Shown here: in pieces, positions 1 through 7,604 of the stretch
How positions within the stretch are numbered: the first letter of the stretch is position 1
How the letters are laid out: the number at the start of each line of letters is the position of its first letter
NCBI RefSeq assembly: GCF_000420545.1
Contig: NZ_ATVD01000003.1
Location: 1 to 64,000, forward strand
Source: Arenimonas oryziterrae DSM 21050 = YC6267
GTDB lineage: Bacteria > Pseudomonadota > Gammaproteobacteria > Xanthomonadales > Xanthomonadaceae
Length of the DNA stretch: 64,000 bases
Reading direction: 5' to 3'
Program-made: the position numbers and the translations under genes
Notes under the pieces: generated by a model
Seen by the model: the letters and a program-made list of their open reading frames with translations, nothing else
Database searches by the model: none
Told to the model about the DNA's origin: nothing

Positions 1-28
1 AACTGCTAGTGCAAAAAATAGGCAAGAC

Positions 29-89
29 TTTGCACTGAGCCAAGCTGAAACCCGCGCCGTTGCTGGGTATGAAAACCGCCCAGTGCAAA
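29..89. repeat. Module A: 9-bp inverted arms around a shared 24-bp core
   Basis: TTTGCACTG at 29-37 is the exact reverse complement of CAGTGCAAA at 81-89. Between them lies a 24-bp core (44-67) found again at 3374-3397 with one mismatch. A third copy of AGTGCAAA is at 8-15. The module is non-coding, just downstream of the Mor-like gene. Function is unknown; see findings. Confidence 0.75.
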
Positions 90-97
90 CTTTTGCC

Positions 98-409
98 CTA
101 ATTTTGGTTTTGGGCGTTTTTCGGTGCGGCTTTGAGTAGGTAGTAGAGCTTCCGCCGACTGATCCCGAACTCGGCGCAGGTCTTCGAAGCATCGCCGTGT
201 CGGTTGTAGTGGCTGACGATCTTGTCGATCAGGTGCTTCCTGTCTGCGGCAGGAATGTACAACCGCTGTCCGCCGTGAACGCTCTGCAAGAAGGCGAACG
301 CGGCCTCTGCGTAGGGCATCGCCAGTTCCTCGCGGAGTCCCGTGTCGCGGCAGATCGCGCCCAGAATCTCCCCGAACAGCTCCTGGGCCTGGTCAGCTTC
401 GCGATTCAC
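98..409 (-). CDS. Mor-type transcription activator family protein
   Basis: A 103-residue protein whose C-terminal half carries the Mor/C-family pattern: an HGGQRLYIP segment, then a helix-turn-helix (KTCAEFGISRRKLYYLLK). Mor proteins activate middle or late phage promoters as dimers. The GTG start at 409 is chosen because it overlaps the terminase stop as GTGA and has GGAG upstream; a TTG five codons earlier is possible. It is the last gene seen in the leftward operon, so it may control head/tail genes left of the window. Family assignment is from motif recognition; the phage role is inferred. Confidence 0.75.
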   Translation of the reverse strand: MNREADQAQELFGEILGAICRDTGLREELAMPYAEAAFAFLQSVHGGQRLYIPAADRKHLIDKIVSHYNRHGDASKTCAEFGISRRKLYYLLKAAPKNAQNQN

Positions 410-2601
410 AGGCGGCCACTCCAACCGGCGCTTCCGAAACCCGGCGCCGAAGTTGATGTTTCACGGGAAGCAGGTGACGCGGTCGACGAAGGCGGCGAAC
501 CTTGTGTTTCACGGGAAGCGTTGGGCGTAGAGAACAGATCCTCTGCCGGTGGGCCGAACTGCGCCTCCAAGGCTTCCCACTGCCACTCGCGCATGGCGTC
601 GACTTTCACCGCGGGGCTCAGCGAGGCCCAGAGCGCATAGACGAGCGTGTCGAGCGGCTCGTTGCGCGCACCCTTCGGCGTGATCCACTGCTCGGCGTCC
701 AGGTCGAAGTACTCGCAGGTCAATCCCTTGAAGTAAGTCGGCGGCAGCATGCCGGCGTCAGGCTTCATCGCGTTAAAGGGTTCTCCGCGACCACCGGGGA
801 AACGGAGCATTCGCTGCTCGATGGGATCCGCGGTACCCGCTTTGTCAGCCTCCGCGCGGGCAGTCACCGCACTGCTGAGCCAGCCGAAAATGATGTGCTT
901 GAGTACGCTCGTGCCGACACCCCACAAGCCCACGCTGCGTGCCACCGTCTTGTCCCGTTCGTTGACTTCCGTTTTCGCCGGGCGGTACACCGCTCGCTCC
1001 GACTTGTGCTCTGAGCGGCCACGCACCAGGTACACCGATTGCTTCCGAAACTCTTCGCCCACCTTGACCATGCGGTGGTGCCCTGAGAAGCCGACTTTCG
1101 ACTTCACGAACTGGGCCACCATTTCCGTCCAGTTGCCCCCGTCTATCGCGAGCGCGCTGATGTGCATGTCGTGGCCGTGCACATTTCGCCAGAGCCCCTG
1201 CAGATGGGCGTCGAGATCCGCATAGCCATCGGGCCGTGACGGATCGCCGTCGACGACGGTGTAGTCCACCACGCGGGCATGCTGGCCACGTCCGATGCCG
1301 ATGAGCTGCACTTCGAAGCGGTCATGTTGGCAGTCGACGCCGCACACCAGGACGAACGATCCCGCAGGCACCGCGCCGCGGTGCACGCCGGGTTCTGCGA
1401 GCGCTTCGATCTCCGACGAGTCTTGGGCCTTGCGCTCGCCCTCGTGGACTTCACCGCACACCAGGTTGTCGTAGGCGGCCTGCTTATCCGGGTTCGCTTC
1501 CGCGTCCGCACGTCGGCCCGCAATTTCGACCCAGCTCATTCCCAGACCTTCCGGCGTGTAGGCGGCCCAGCTGTGATAGCTGCGATGCAACGCCTCGGCG
1601 TCCGGATTCGTCGGAAGCCAGAAGGCGCCGTCCGGTGGCGAGGGATTCTCAACGGCCCCGCACATGCACTCGTCGGCGTAGGTCAGGTGGCCCTGGGCAT
1701 CTCGGTTGCGGATGACGCGTACCGGTACCTCGCCGCACCCTGCGCACGCGGACCGCTCCACGAGCATTGCGGCCTTGTGGTGCTCTTCGATCACGCATCC
1801 ATTCACCGCGCAGGCGAAGGTGCCGTTCGGCTGAAGTTGATCGCGCTGCAATCTCTGGTGCGCCAAGCAACTCGGGCAGCGCACCTGGTAGTACCGCTGG
1901 TCGCCGAGCTGGAATCCGGCATCGATCTTGCTGCGGCCCGCAACGGTCGGCGTGCACGCGCGGTAGATCTTGGCGCGATCGCCGTACGACATGGCGCGGG
2001 CAGCCAGCTGGTCGTCGGCGCCGCCCTGCCCGCCCAGGTCCGCGGGGTATTCGTCGAGTTCGTCCATGAACACGAATCGCGCCGTGCGTTGCCGCAGCTG
2101 GTTCGAGGAGTTCGCCCAGATGACCCAGAGCGTGCCACCGGGAAACCGCTTCTCCAGCGTGTTGTCGGATTCGATCTTTCCTGCGAGCGACGGCATCAGC
2201 TGCACGGCCGGCTCGAACTTGCTGGTCGACCAGCTGCGCGCCAGGTCCTTGACTGGCTGCGCGACGATCATCGAGTCGAGGCCGCGATCGATGACGTAGC
2301 AGGTCCAGTTGATTCCGATCTCGGTCGCACCGATCTGCGCGGACTTCTTGAAGTCCACTTCGCGGACCGGCGAGTGGTCGCTGAGCGCGTCCTGGATCTC
2401 GCGCAGCATCGGATTGCGGCTGGTGCGCCACGGGCCCGGCTCAGCGCCGGCGCCCTTGGCGATCATTCGCGTCTGGTCCGCGTGCTGGCTCACGGTCACG
2501 CGCGGTGGCACCGTCATGCCGCGCACCCACGCCTCGGTCACCGTCCGAGTGGCATCGGCAAGAATGACGTCGTAGTCGATCGAGAAGGAATCCAGCATCA
2601 C
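406..2601 (-). CDS. Phage terminase large subunit (GpA family)
   Basis: The ATP-driven DNA-packaging motor with headful or cos nuclease. The 731-residue protein matches lambda gpA-type TerL in length and order: a Walker A-like KSAQIGATE (about 86-94), Walker B FVFMDELDE (176-184), a Cys-rich zinc-ribbon-like insert (CPSC at 242-245, CAGC at 286-289), and an RNase H-fold nuclease starting near VCGVDCQHD (Asp423). The start is GTG at 2601, overlapping the TerS stop, or the adjacent ATG at 2598. It is translationally coupled to TerS upstream and to the Mor-like gene downstream. All key motifs are intact. Confidence 0.95.
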   Translation of the reverse strand: MMLDSFSIDYDVILADATRTVTEAWVRGMTVPPRVTVSQHADQTRMIAKGAGAEPGPWRTSRNPMLREIQDALSDHSPVREVDFKKSAQIGATEIGINWTCYVIDRGLDSMIVAQPVKDLARSWSTSKFEPAVQLMPSLAGKIESDNTLEKRFPGGTLWVIWANSSNQLRQRTARFVFMDELDEYPADLGGQGGADDQLAARAMSYGDRAKIYRACTPTVAGRSKIDAGFQLGDQRYYQVRCPSCLAHQRLQRDQLQPNGTFACAVNGCVIEEHHKAAMLVERSACAGCGEVPVRVIRNRDAQGHLTYADECMCGAVENPSPPDGAFWLPTNPDAEALHRSYHSWAAYTPEGLGMSWVEIAGRRADAEANPDKQAAYDNLVCGEVHEGERKAQDSSEIEALAEPGVHRGAVPAGSFVLVCGVDCQHDRFEVQLIGIGRGQHARVVDYTVVDGDPSRPDGYADLDAHLQGLWRNVHGHDMHISALAIDGGNWTEMVAQFVKSKVGFSGHHRMVKVGEEFRKQSVYLVRGRSEHKSERAVYRPAKTEVNERDKTVARSVGLWGVGTSVLKHIIFGWLSSAVTARAEADKAGTADPIEQRMLRFPGGRGEPFNAMKPDAGMLPPTYFKGLTCEYFDLDAEQWITPKGARNEPLDTLVYALWASLSPAVKVDAMREWQWEALEAQFGPPAEDLFSTPNASRETQGSPPSSTASPASRETSTSAPGFGSAGWSGRL

Positions 2602-3182
2602 GCGGCGGCCTCGCGGTGCGCCGGCGTCGGCTCCTTCGTGCGGTCGAACATCGCGGTAGCCGACTTCTGCAGGTCCTCGCAGACCTTCGCAACTTCCGCA
2701 TCCAGCAACGCCTCGCAGGCGCGAGGATCTGTTTCCGCGGCGAGCTGGGAGCGGAGGCGGCTGGGGATGGAACGCAACCGTTCCAGCGCCTGACGCGCCA
2801 GCGTGAATACATCGCGGTCGACCTGATCGACTCTCACGAGCTGCTTGGCCGTTTCGCCGAGCTCGAGTTCTGCCATCCGGGCCCTGGCCAGGCGCTCGCG
2901 CCGCATGGCTTCGCGCAGGCTGAAAGGATCGACCTCAGGCGCAGCGCCGGCGGCCGTCGGTGCGGCGGTCTCGGCCGGGGCCTCTGTGGGCGCACTGCGG
3001 TCACCGCCGCGCGTGGGGTCGCTGGTCTCGTCGAGCAGCGCATCGGATGCCGCTACATCGATCAACTTGTCTTCGCGCTCGACCAGGCGCCGGTCGCGAC
3101 GCATCCGACGGACGTAGGAGTCGCTGACCCCGCGGTGCGCGGCGTATTCCGCCGTGGTCATGAAGGGCTTGCCGGAACTCAT
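2598..3182 (-). CDS. Phage terminase small subunit (Nu1-like)
   Basis: A 194-residue protein. Its N-terminus reads as a winged-helix/HTH of the Nu1 kind (TTAEYAAHRGVSDSYVRRMR), followed by an Ala/Pro-rich linker and a charged helical C-terminal half typical of TerS oligomerisation regions. TerS proteins recognise the phage pac or cos site and recruit TerL. The ATG at 3182 with a GGGGTGG-like site upstream is preferred; the longer frame upstream would run into the repeat region and has an un-phage-like composition. Its stop overlaps the TerL start. Function rests mainly on HTH plus position directly before TerL. Confidence 0.8.
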   Translation of the reverse strand: MSSGKPFMTTAEYAAHRGVSDSYVRRMRRDRRLVEREDKLIDVAASDALLDETSDPTRGGDRSAPTEAPAETAAPTAAGAAPEVDPFSLREAMRRERLARARMAELELGETAKQLVRVDQVDRDVFTLARQALERLRSIPSRLRSQLAAETDPRACEALLDAEVAKVCEDLQKSATAMFDRTKEPTPAHREAAA

Positions 3183-3363
3183 GCAGCCACCCCGGGACCA
3201 GAACGGAACCCCGGAACCAAACACGGAACAAGAAACATGCACGCAAATCGCGAGCCATATTGCCCGCGGAACATCCGCCCAGGGAGGACCCGCGAATGTG
3301 CCTCGGTCTCGGTTCCGCTTGAGAGCTGCACGCCCGTCCAACGCCCTTCGAGGGTTGGACGGA

Positions 3364-3416
3364 GGTTGGACGCGCTGAGACCCGCGCCGTTGCTGGGCGC
3401 GTCATACCGTCCAACC
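3364..3416. repeat. Module B: second copy of the 24-bp core with different inverted arms
   Basis: GGTTGGAC (3364-3371) and GTCCAACC (3409-3416) are exact inverted arms around the core at 3374-3397, which matches module A (44-67) at 23 of 24 positions. The arms differ completely from those of module A yet are again self-complementary. Confidence 0.75.
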
Positions 3417-3503
3417 ATGTCCAACCGATTTGTTGTGTATAGAGAAAAGCGGGCTACTGTCTTTTGCTTACGCGGGTACGTGAAACAGGTTGGACGGTAT
3501 GAC
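3401..3503. repeat. Perfect 16-bp inverted repeat enclosing an AT-richer spacer
   Basis: GTCATACCGTCCAACC (3401-3416) is the exact reverse complement of GGTTGGACGGTATGAC (3488-3503). The 71-bp spacer is visibly richer in A/T than its surroundings (for example GATTTGTTGTGTATAGAG). It could be a strand-opening region of an origin or a large cruciform or RNA hairpin; this is inference. Confidence 0.7.
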
Positions 3504-3572
3504 GGCCCCGCGTCCCGCCTGCATTTGAGGTTGGACGGGGTTGGACATTCGGTTGGACGGGGTTGGACGGAC

Positions 3573-4940
3573 CTATCCACGGCCTTCCTCCTGCGGACGG
3601 TAGTAGCACCACACGCGCTCACCGCGCTTCACGGGTCGGTACTTGTCCCAGCCCAGGCGCCGCATGATGGAGCCCACACGCGTCTGTGCCGTGCGGTCGT
3701 GGCGCGCCGTGTCGATCCTCAGGCAGTCGCCCAGCAGCTCAGCCACCGAGCATTCGTCCACGCGCCCATCTTTGTCGCGCTCTTCCATGCTGATGTGCTC
3801 GTAGTGGCTCGCGGCCGCCTTACCCTCCAGCCATCGCACGATCGTTTCGATCCAGACGTCCTCGCTGAAACGCGCGTCCTGCTCGCGCTTCGCGCCTGGG
3901 GGTAGCTGCCACCACTCGAAGCCATGCTTGAACAGGTGAACCGCCTCGGCCCACAGTTGGTCACGCGCAGCCACGACTGCCTGGATGTCGATCATGCCCA
4001 CGGTGACGGGCAGGAAGCGCCGAGCGCCCGTGGCGTCACGCAGGTAGTCATCGCCATTGACCGTGCCGACGAACACGCACTCGCGACGGAATGACCTGGC
4101 GGTGCGCCCGTAGCTGGGGCGGTAGACGTCGAAGCGCGTGGTGATGGCCTGCTTGACCTTCGAGACGTCGGCCTTCGAGAACGAGTCCATCTCGCCAATC
4201 TCGATGGCCCAACGTCCGCGCAACGTCTGGTAGAAGTCCTTGTGTGCCGGCGACTCGGTTGCCTCGGCGTACCACTCGGCCGTGAACAGCTCCAACACCG
4301 ACGTCGTCTTGCCCGCACCCTGCCCGCCCTCGAGCACCACCATGAAGTCGACCTTGGAGCCCTTGCTGGGCTGGGTCGGGTCCTGCCACAGGATGCGGGA
4401 GACTGCCGATACCATCATGCAAGGAGCAGCGCCCAAGGCGTACTCGCTCTCGCTCGCCCCGAAGAGGTCGACGAACATCCGCGACACGCGCGGTGTGCCA
4501 TCCCAGACCAGGCGTTCGAGGTATTCGCGCACCGTGTGTCGCTTCTTGCGGCGGGCAATCGCCTCGACACCCTGCATCACCAGGTCGATACCGACAGCCA
4601 TCGTGTAGCGATCCGGACTGCCCAGCCACGCCGAGAGTTCGAGAGCGTCTACCTCGGTGAATTCGTCGCGCGTACCTCCACTCCATGGCGGCAGGCGATC
4701 CAATGCGATGCGATTGCCGAATTCATCGAGCCAAAACAGATTCTTCAGCGCGGGGTCGTTGTCCAGGATGAGCATCACGTTGTGGCTCACACCCTTCACG
4801 GCGCCGGTGTTCGTGCGGACGAGACCTGCGCGCCAGTCACCCGGCGCGTTGAATCCACCGCCACCGGAGCCGTCGCTGCCGCCAGCATCGTCGCCTTTGC
4901 CACCGGCGATCACTTTCATCTTTTCGCGGGCCACGTTCAT
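3573..4940 (-). CDS. VirE/D5-like superfamily 3 replicative helicase
   Basis: A 455-residue P-loop ATPase of the virulence-associated E family, used by phages and satellites as a replicative helicase. Visible motifs: Walker A EGGQGAGKT (204-212), Walker B WAIEIGEMD (244-252), sensor FVGTVN (290-295) and an arginine-rich RDATGARRFLPV (301-312). The ATG at 4940 is chosen because it forms an ATGA overlap with the preceding 52-residue ORF; a longer upstream frame lies in a shadow of the primase gene. The C-terminal 100 residues look like a winged-helix tail. The gene ends 5 bp from the iteron cluster, which suggests it acts there. Confidence 0.9.
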   Translation of the reverse strand: MNVAREKMKVIAGGKGDDAGGSDGSGGGGFNAPGDWRAGLVRTNTGAVKGVSHNVMLILDNDPALKNLFWLDEFGNRIALDRLPPWSGGTRDEFTEVDALELSAWLGSPDRYTMAVGIDLVMQGVEAIARRKKRHTVREYLERLVWDGTPRVSRMFVDLFGASESEYALGAAPCMMVSAVSRILWQDPTQPSKGSKVDFMVVLEGGQGAGKTTSVLELFTAEWYAEATESPAHKDFYQTLRGRWAIEIGEMDSFSKADVSKVKQAITTRFDVYRPSYGRTARSFRRECVFVGTVNGDDYLRDATGARRFLPVTVGMIDIQAVVAARDQLWAEAVHLFKHGFEWWQLPPGAKREQDARFSEDVWIETIVRWLEGKAAASHYEHISMEERDKDGRVDECSVAELLGDCLRIDTARHDRTAQTRVGSIMRRLGWDKYRPVKRGERVWCYYRPQEEGRG

Positions 4941-5095
4941 TGGTCTCCCGCAGGTTTCTGCCGGCGGTTCGCTTCGCGCCGTGCTTGCGCCAACAAGGAC
5001 TGCGACTGCGGGATTTCTCGCACCAGGCGCTCGATCAACAGCAGGAGGTCCGCATCGGAGAGTCGCTGAACCGAGGCAGGTGGAAGTGGCTTCAT
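4937..5095 (-). CDS. Small 52-residue protein coupled between primase and helicase
   Basis: The protein begins MKPLPPASVQRLSDADLLLL and continues as an amphipathic helix with a basic C-terminus (RREANRRQKP). Both ends are ATGA overlaps, with the primase stop upstream and the helicase start downstream, so translation is coupled and this is very likely a real gene. No known domain is recognised. The position suggests a replication accessory, perhaps a linker between primase and helicase, but nothing in the sequence proves this. Confidence 0.7.
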   Translation of the reverse strand: MKPLPPASVQRLSDADLLLLIERLVREIPQSQSLLAQARREANRRQKPAGDQ

Positions 5096-6153
5096 GCTGC
5101 CCTCCGACTGTCGTCGAGCACGATGTCCAACTCGCACACGCGCGTTGCGGCCCAGGCCGCGAGCTGGCGTGGCGTCCAGCCGTCGACTTGCAGGGCGTCG
5201 GCGATGTCCCAGCCCTTGGGCTGGCCTTCGGGATCCACCAGGCGAATCGAACGCGCCCCAACGCGCCATGCAAGCTGCGCGACACCATCGAACAGGCGAC
5301 CGGTGTAGTCCTCGCGACCCAGCATTGCTTCCATGCCCGGCTTGTCCGCGTCAGGCCAGAGCACCAGGTCGCGGCCTTTCAATGGCTCGAAGTTCACGTG
5401 CCGCATGCCTTTGCTGCCGCCGGGCCAGCTGATAACCGCATACGGTGGCAACGCGTCAGCGCCAGCTAGCGCGCATTTCTCGCCTTCGACGATCAGCACC
5501 GGCTTCTCGGGATACGCAGCAAGCCGATCGAGACCGAACAGTGGCCGCGGCTCGGGAAAAGGCCGCACGCACCATTGGGAGAGCCCGTCGGGCCCAATGC
5601 ACCAGGTGACCTGTGGCGTGATCTTGGCTCCATCGCGCATTTCGATGCGGAGGACGTACCCCAGCAGCTTCCCTTCGGCGTTTCGATACGCATCAGCACG
5701 TGCGGGCGTGCAGGTCCAGTAACGGCCGCGCTTCGGATTGAACATGGTCGCCTTGCCGTCGGCCGCAATCAGCGGCGACGCATCATCCGGCACCACGCGC
5801 ATGGGTATCCAGGTTGCACCTGCCGCAAGTGGACGTCCGTACGAAGTGCGTTTGATCCGGGCTGGCGCAGACTCGCCGCCTGAGAGCTGGGCGCAAGCCT
5901 CGACGAAACTCTTTCCCGTCAACGCCATCACGAAACCGATCGCGTTGTGGTGCGCCCCGCATCCAAAGCAATGCACGAACCCTTTGTCCGGGTTCACCGT
6001 GAAGCTTGGCGAGCGTTCGTCGTGGAAGGGACACAACCCGGTCCACTCCCGACCGGCCCGGCGCAGTTTGACCGTAGCGGCCACGAGCGCCACCAAGTCG
6101 ATCTCAGCAAGCAGGGCGACGCTGTCGATTCGCTTTGCCGCGCCGGACGTCAT
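5092..6153 (-). CDS. Phage DNA primase with CHC2 zinc finger and TOPRIM domain
   Basis: A 353-residue DnaG-type primase that would make RNA primers for phage replication. The N-terminal zinc-binding domain is clear: CPFHDERSPSF followed by VHCFGCGAHHNAI (residues about 41-72). The TOPRIM fold shows the acidic motif VLIVEGEKCA and the DxD-type LVLWPDADKPG. The helicase-interaction tail of cellular DnaG is missing, as in many phage primases where a separate helicase follows. It starts with ATG at 6153 in an ATGA overlap with the ORF upstream and overlaps the 52-residue ORF downstream. Confidence 0.92.
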   Translation of the reverse strand: MTSGAAKRIDSVALLAEIDLVALVAATVKLRRAGREWTGLCPFHDERSPSFTVNPDKGFVHCFGCGAHHNAIGFVMALTGKSFVEACAQLSGGESAPARIKRTSYGRPLAAGATWIPMRVVPDDASPLIAADGKATMFNPKRGRYWTCTPARADAYRNAEGKLLGYVLRIEMRDGAKITPQVTWCIGPDGLSQWCVRPFPEPRPLFGLDRLAAYPEKPVLIVEGEKCALAGADALPPYAVISWPGGSKGMRHVNFEPLKGRDLVLWPDADKPGMEAMLGREDYTGRLFDGVAQLAWRVGARSIRLVDPEGQPKGWDIADALQVDGWTPRQLAAWAATRVCELDIVLDDSRRAA

Positions 6154-6332
6154 GCTGCGCGCTCCAGCGGTAGCGGCTGCTGAGGATCGGTGAGCACGTC
6201 CTCGCGGCCAAGAACGCGAGCAATGCGCTGCCGCTCTTCCTCGGTGGGCGGGTTGAACAATTCCGCTGCCATCTCGCGCTCGCGCTTCAGGACCTCAGCG
6301 CGGTGAACGGGGTCACGGCGTCCTAGACGCAT
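6150..6332 (-). CDS. Small hypothetical phage protein (60 aa)
   Basis: A short, highly charged protein (MRLGRRDPVHRAEVLKRERE...) with one long predicted helix and a Pro-rich C-terminus. No domain is recognised. The ATG at 6332 overlaps the end of the zinc-finger gene upstream, and the stop overlaps the primase start as ATGA, which supports it as a real operon member. Confidence 0.65.
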   Translation of the reverse strand: MRLGRRDPVHRAEVLKREREMAAELFNPPTEEERQRIARVLGREDVLTDPQQPLPLERAA

Positions 6333-6544
6333 GTTCGCGCACCCCGCTTGCGTAGTTCGGCTTCGAAGGCCTCCTGGTGCATCACGCACAAGCGCGCACC
6401 GAGACTGCGACGCAGTGGACTGATGGAGTCACCGCATTCCTCGCATTCGCACAGGCCCACGCGCTGCCTGTTGAGCTGGTCACGAAGCGCGAATTCACGG
6501 TCCAACTGCTCGCGATCCTGTGCTCGATCGATCGAGTCACCCAT
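6323..6544 (-). CDS. DksA/TraR family C4-type zinc-finger protein
   Basis: A 73-residue protein with an acidic helical N-terminus (MGDSIDRAQDREQLDREFAL) and a zinc finger CECEECGDSISPLRR...LCVMHQ, here of C-C-C-H rather than four-Cys form. Phage and plasmid TraR-like proteins bind the secondary channel of RNA polymerase and reshape host transcription. The ATG at 6544 is preferred over an upstream ATG because it keeps the typical family length; the stop overlaps the next gene by 10 bp. Confidence 0.8.
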   Translation of the reverse strand: MGDSIDRAQDREQLDREFALRDQLNRQRVGLCECEECGDSISPLRRSLGARLCVMHQEAFEAELRKRGARTCV

Positions 6545-7106
6545 GGGGCATCTCCTGCAGCAGGCCCGCGACATTGCGGCGCGTGGCAAGCACAGCTGAA
6601 ATCAGGTCATCCGCCTCGGCAACGATGCGACGAGCGTGCGGCAAGTCCGATTCGGTGATCCGACCGTCCGACAAGGCAGGCCCGAGAGCCGTCACCAGCT
6701 CACCGAACTGGGTCGCCAGATCCGCCAGACCAATGGCTTCGCCGTGTGCGGTCGCCTCGATGCGTTTCTCGGAGTAGCGACCGCGGCGAGCGGCCAACTC
6801 ACGCTCGCAGTCGCTGCGATAGGGTTCCGGCAAGGCGTCAACCCAAGCGTCCTCGAGATCGGCCGGCAACACCTTGACGGTGCCCTTCATATACCGATCG
6901 AGGATCTGCGCATTGCTCTTCGCGCTGGCAACCAGGTCTTCCCGAAACTTGACCTGGCGGAAATCCGGGTGCACCTGTTCGAGGTAGCGCTCGGCCACGT
7001 GCATAGCGAACGTCATCACGTTCTGTGCGGTCGCGTTGAGCATTTTTCGCGTGATGTCGTAGATCACCGATGACCGCGGTGGCAGGAAGTGAGAACTACG
7101 CTTCAT
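6537..7106 (-). CDS. Phage regulatory protein, CII/CP76-like C-terminus
   Basis: A 189-residue protein. The C-terminal stretch (DLATQFGELVTALGPALSDG onwards) resembles the tail of the phage regulatory CII (CP76) family, but the N-terminal half (MKRSSHFLPPRSSVIYDITR) is not the usual HTH and is not recognised. The start is the ATG at 7106, preceded by GGAGG. It lies third in the leftward operon after Cro, where lambdoid phages keep a lysogeny regulator. The name is therefore tentative; it may be a new early protein. Confidence 0.55.
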   Translation of the reverse strand: MKRSSHFLPPRSSVIYDITRKMLNATAQNVMTFAMHVAERYLEQVHPDFRQVKFREDLVASAKSNAQILDRYMKGTVKVLPADLEDAWVDALPEPYRSDCERELAARRGRYSEKRIEATAHGEAIGLADLATQFGELVTALGPALSDGRITESDLPHARRIVAEADDLISAVLATRRNVAGLLQEMPHG

Positions 7107-7305
7107 GCGGAGAACCTCCGCGTTGCCACAAGCTGCGCGGTATGAAATCCGCGCCCTCCCCTTTCCGGTTCGTCGCATTGCGTGCCTGGTCCACCTCGAA
7201 CGGTCCGGGAGACGTAGTCGCGTTGCTGATGTATCTGCGCGTCACGGCGACGCCAACGGTTCCATGCCGAGTCGCGCTCAATTCAAAAGTCGCTGCGCGA
7301 GGCAT
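7096..7305 (-). CDS. Small hypothetical phage protein (69 aa)
   Basis: A basic protein rich in Arg, Thr and Ser (MPRAATFELSATRHGTVGVA...). No domain is recognised. The start at 7305 follows the cro stop after one base, GGAGG lies upstream, and the C-terminus overlaps the next gene by 11 bp, which supports it as a coupled operon member. Codon use is plausible but the protein is too short to be sure. Confidence 0.5.
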   Translation of the reverse strand: MPRAATFELSATRHGTVGVAVTRRYISNATTSPGPFEVDQARNATNRKGEGADFIPRSLWQRGGSPHEA

Positions 7306-7306
7306 G

Positions 7307-7513
7307 TCAGGCCGCCTCCGCGCTGGGCGGATACAGGACATCAACCACACTGATGTCCAGCAGCTCCGCGTAACGCTTCGCCACGTCGACGTCAGGCCGG
7401 ATCTCGCCGGCCTCGTACTTGGAGATGCTGCTTTGATCCCTGCCCAACGCCGCAGCGAGCTCGGCTTGGGTCAGCCCTTTTTTCTTTCGTGCTTCGCGCA
7501 GGAGAGTGCTCAT
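7307..7513 (-). CDS. Cro-like XRE-family repressor
   Basis: A 68-residue protein that is almost wholly one XRE helix-turn-helix: LREARKKKGLTQAELAAAL, then GRDQSSISKYEAGEIRPD. It is divergent from the CI-like gene, separated by 91 bp that carry a perfect operator palindrome. First gene of the leftward early operon, so by analogy with lambdoid phages it should repress cI and, at higher levels, its own promoter. The start ATG at 7513 has only a weak AGGG upstream. Confidence 0.88.
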   Translation of the reverse strand: MSTLLREARKKKGLTQAELAAALGRDQSSISKYEAGEIRPDVDVAKRYAELLDISVVDVLYPPSAEAA

Positions 7514-7517
7514 GGAC

Positions 7518-7544
7518 CCTAATATGCATTATCTGCATATTAGG
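7518..7544. promoter_or_regulatory. CI/Cro operator palindrome in the divergent switch region
   Basis: CCTAATATGCA (7518-7528) and TGCATATTAGG (7534-7544) form a perfect 11-bp inverted repeat with a 5-bp centre. On the minus strand a TTGACG (7550-7545) precedes it, so the operator would cover the cro promoter. Related ATATGC sites recur at 8779-8812. The regulator is inferred from position. Confidence 0.85.
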
Positions 7545-7604
7545 CGTCAACTGCATGCGCATTCCGCCCTTTATGCGCCGGGCTCATACGCGGACACTGC
7601 CCGA

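Larger units (their letters stand above)
3336..3568. repeat. Ten copies of the 7-mer GTTGGAC: candidate replication-origin iterons
   Basis: The non-coding gap 3183-3572 between helicase and terminase holds ten exact copies of GTTGGAC. Direct copies: 3354-3360, 3365-3371, 3489-3495, 3530-3536, 3540-3546, 3552-3558, 3562-3568. Inverted copies: 3336-3342, 3409-3415, 3419-3425. The last four are spaced 10, 12 and 10 bp apart, about one helical turn. Iterons beside a phage or satellite helicase gene are a usual origin layout. The replication role is inferred. The rest of the gap (3183-3335) shows nothing further beyond the TerS ribosome-binding site. Confidence 0.7.

Noticed and set aside
98-409. 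Mor-like gene taken as proof of a Mu-like transposable phage
   Set aside because: The GpA-type terminase and primase-helicase genes, and the absence of a MuA/MuB transposase in view, do not fit a Mu-like genome. Mor-family activators also occur in other phages.
3336-3568. GTTGGAC fits the integron attC core pattern GTTRRRY
   Set aside because: No integron integrase, no cassette-like ORFs and no L'/L'' boxes are seen, and ten clustered copies in mixed orientation do not fit attC. Module A also lacks the pattern.
3336-3568. Possible CRISPR array
   Set aside because: The repeated unit is only 7 bp with irregular spacing and both orientations, and there are no cas genes.
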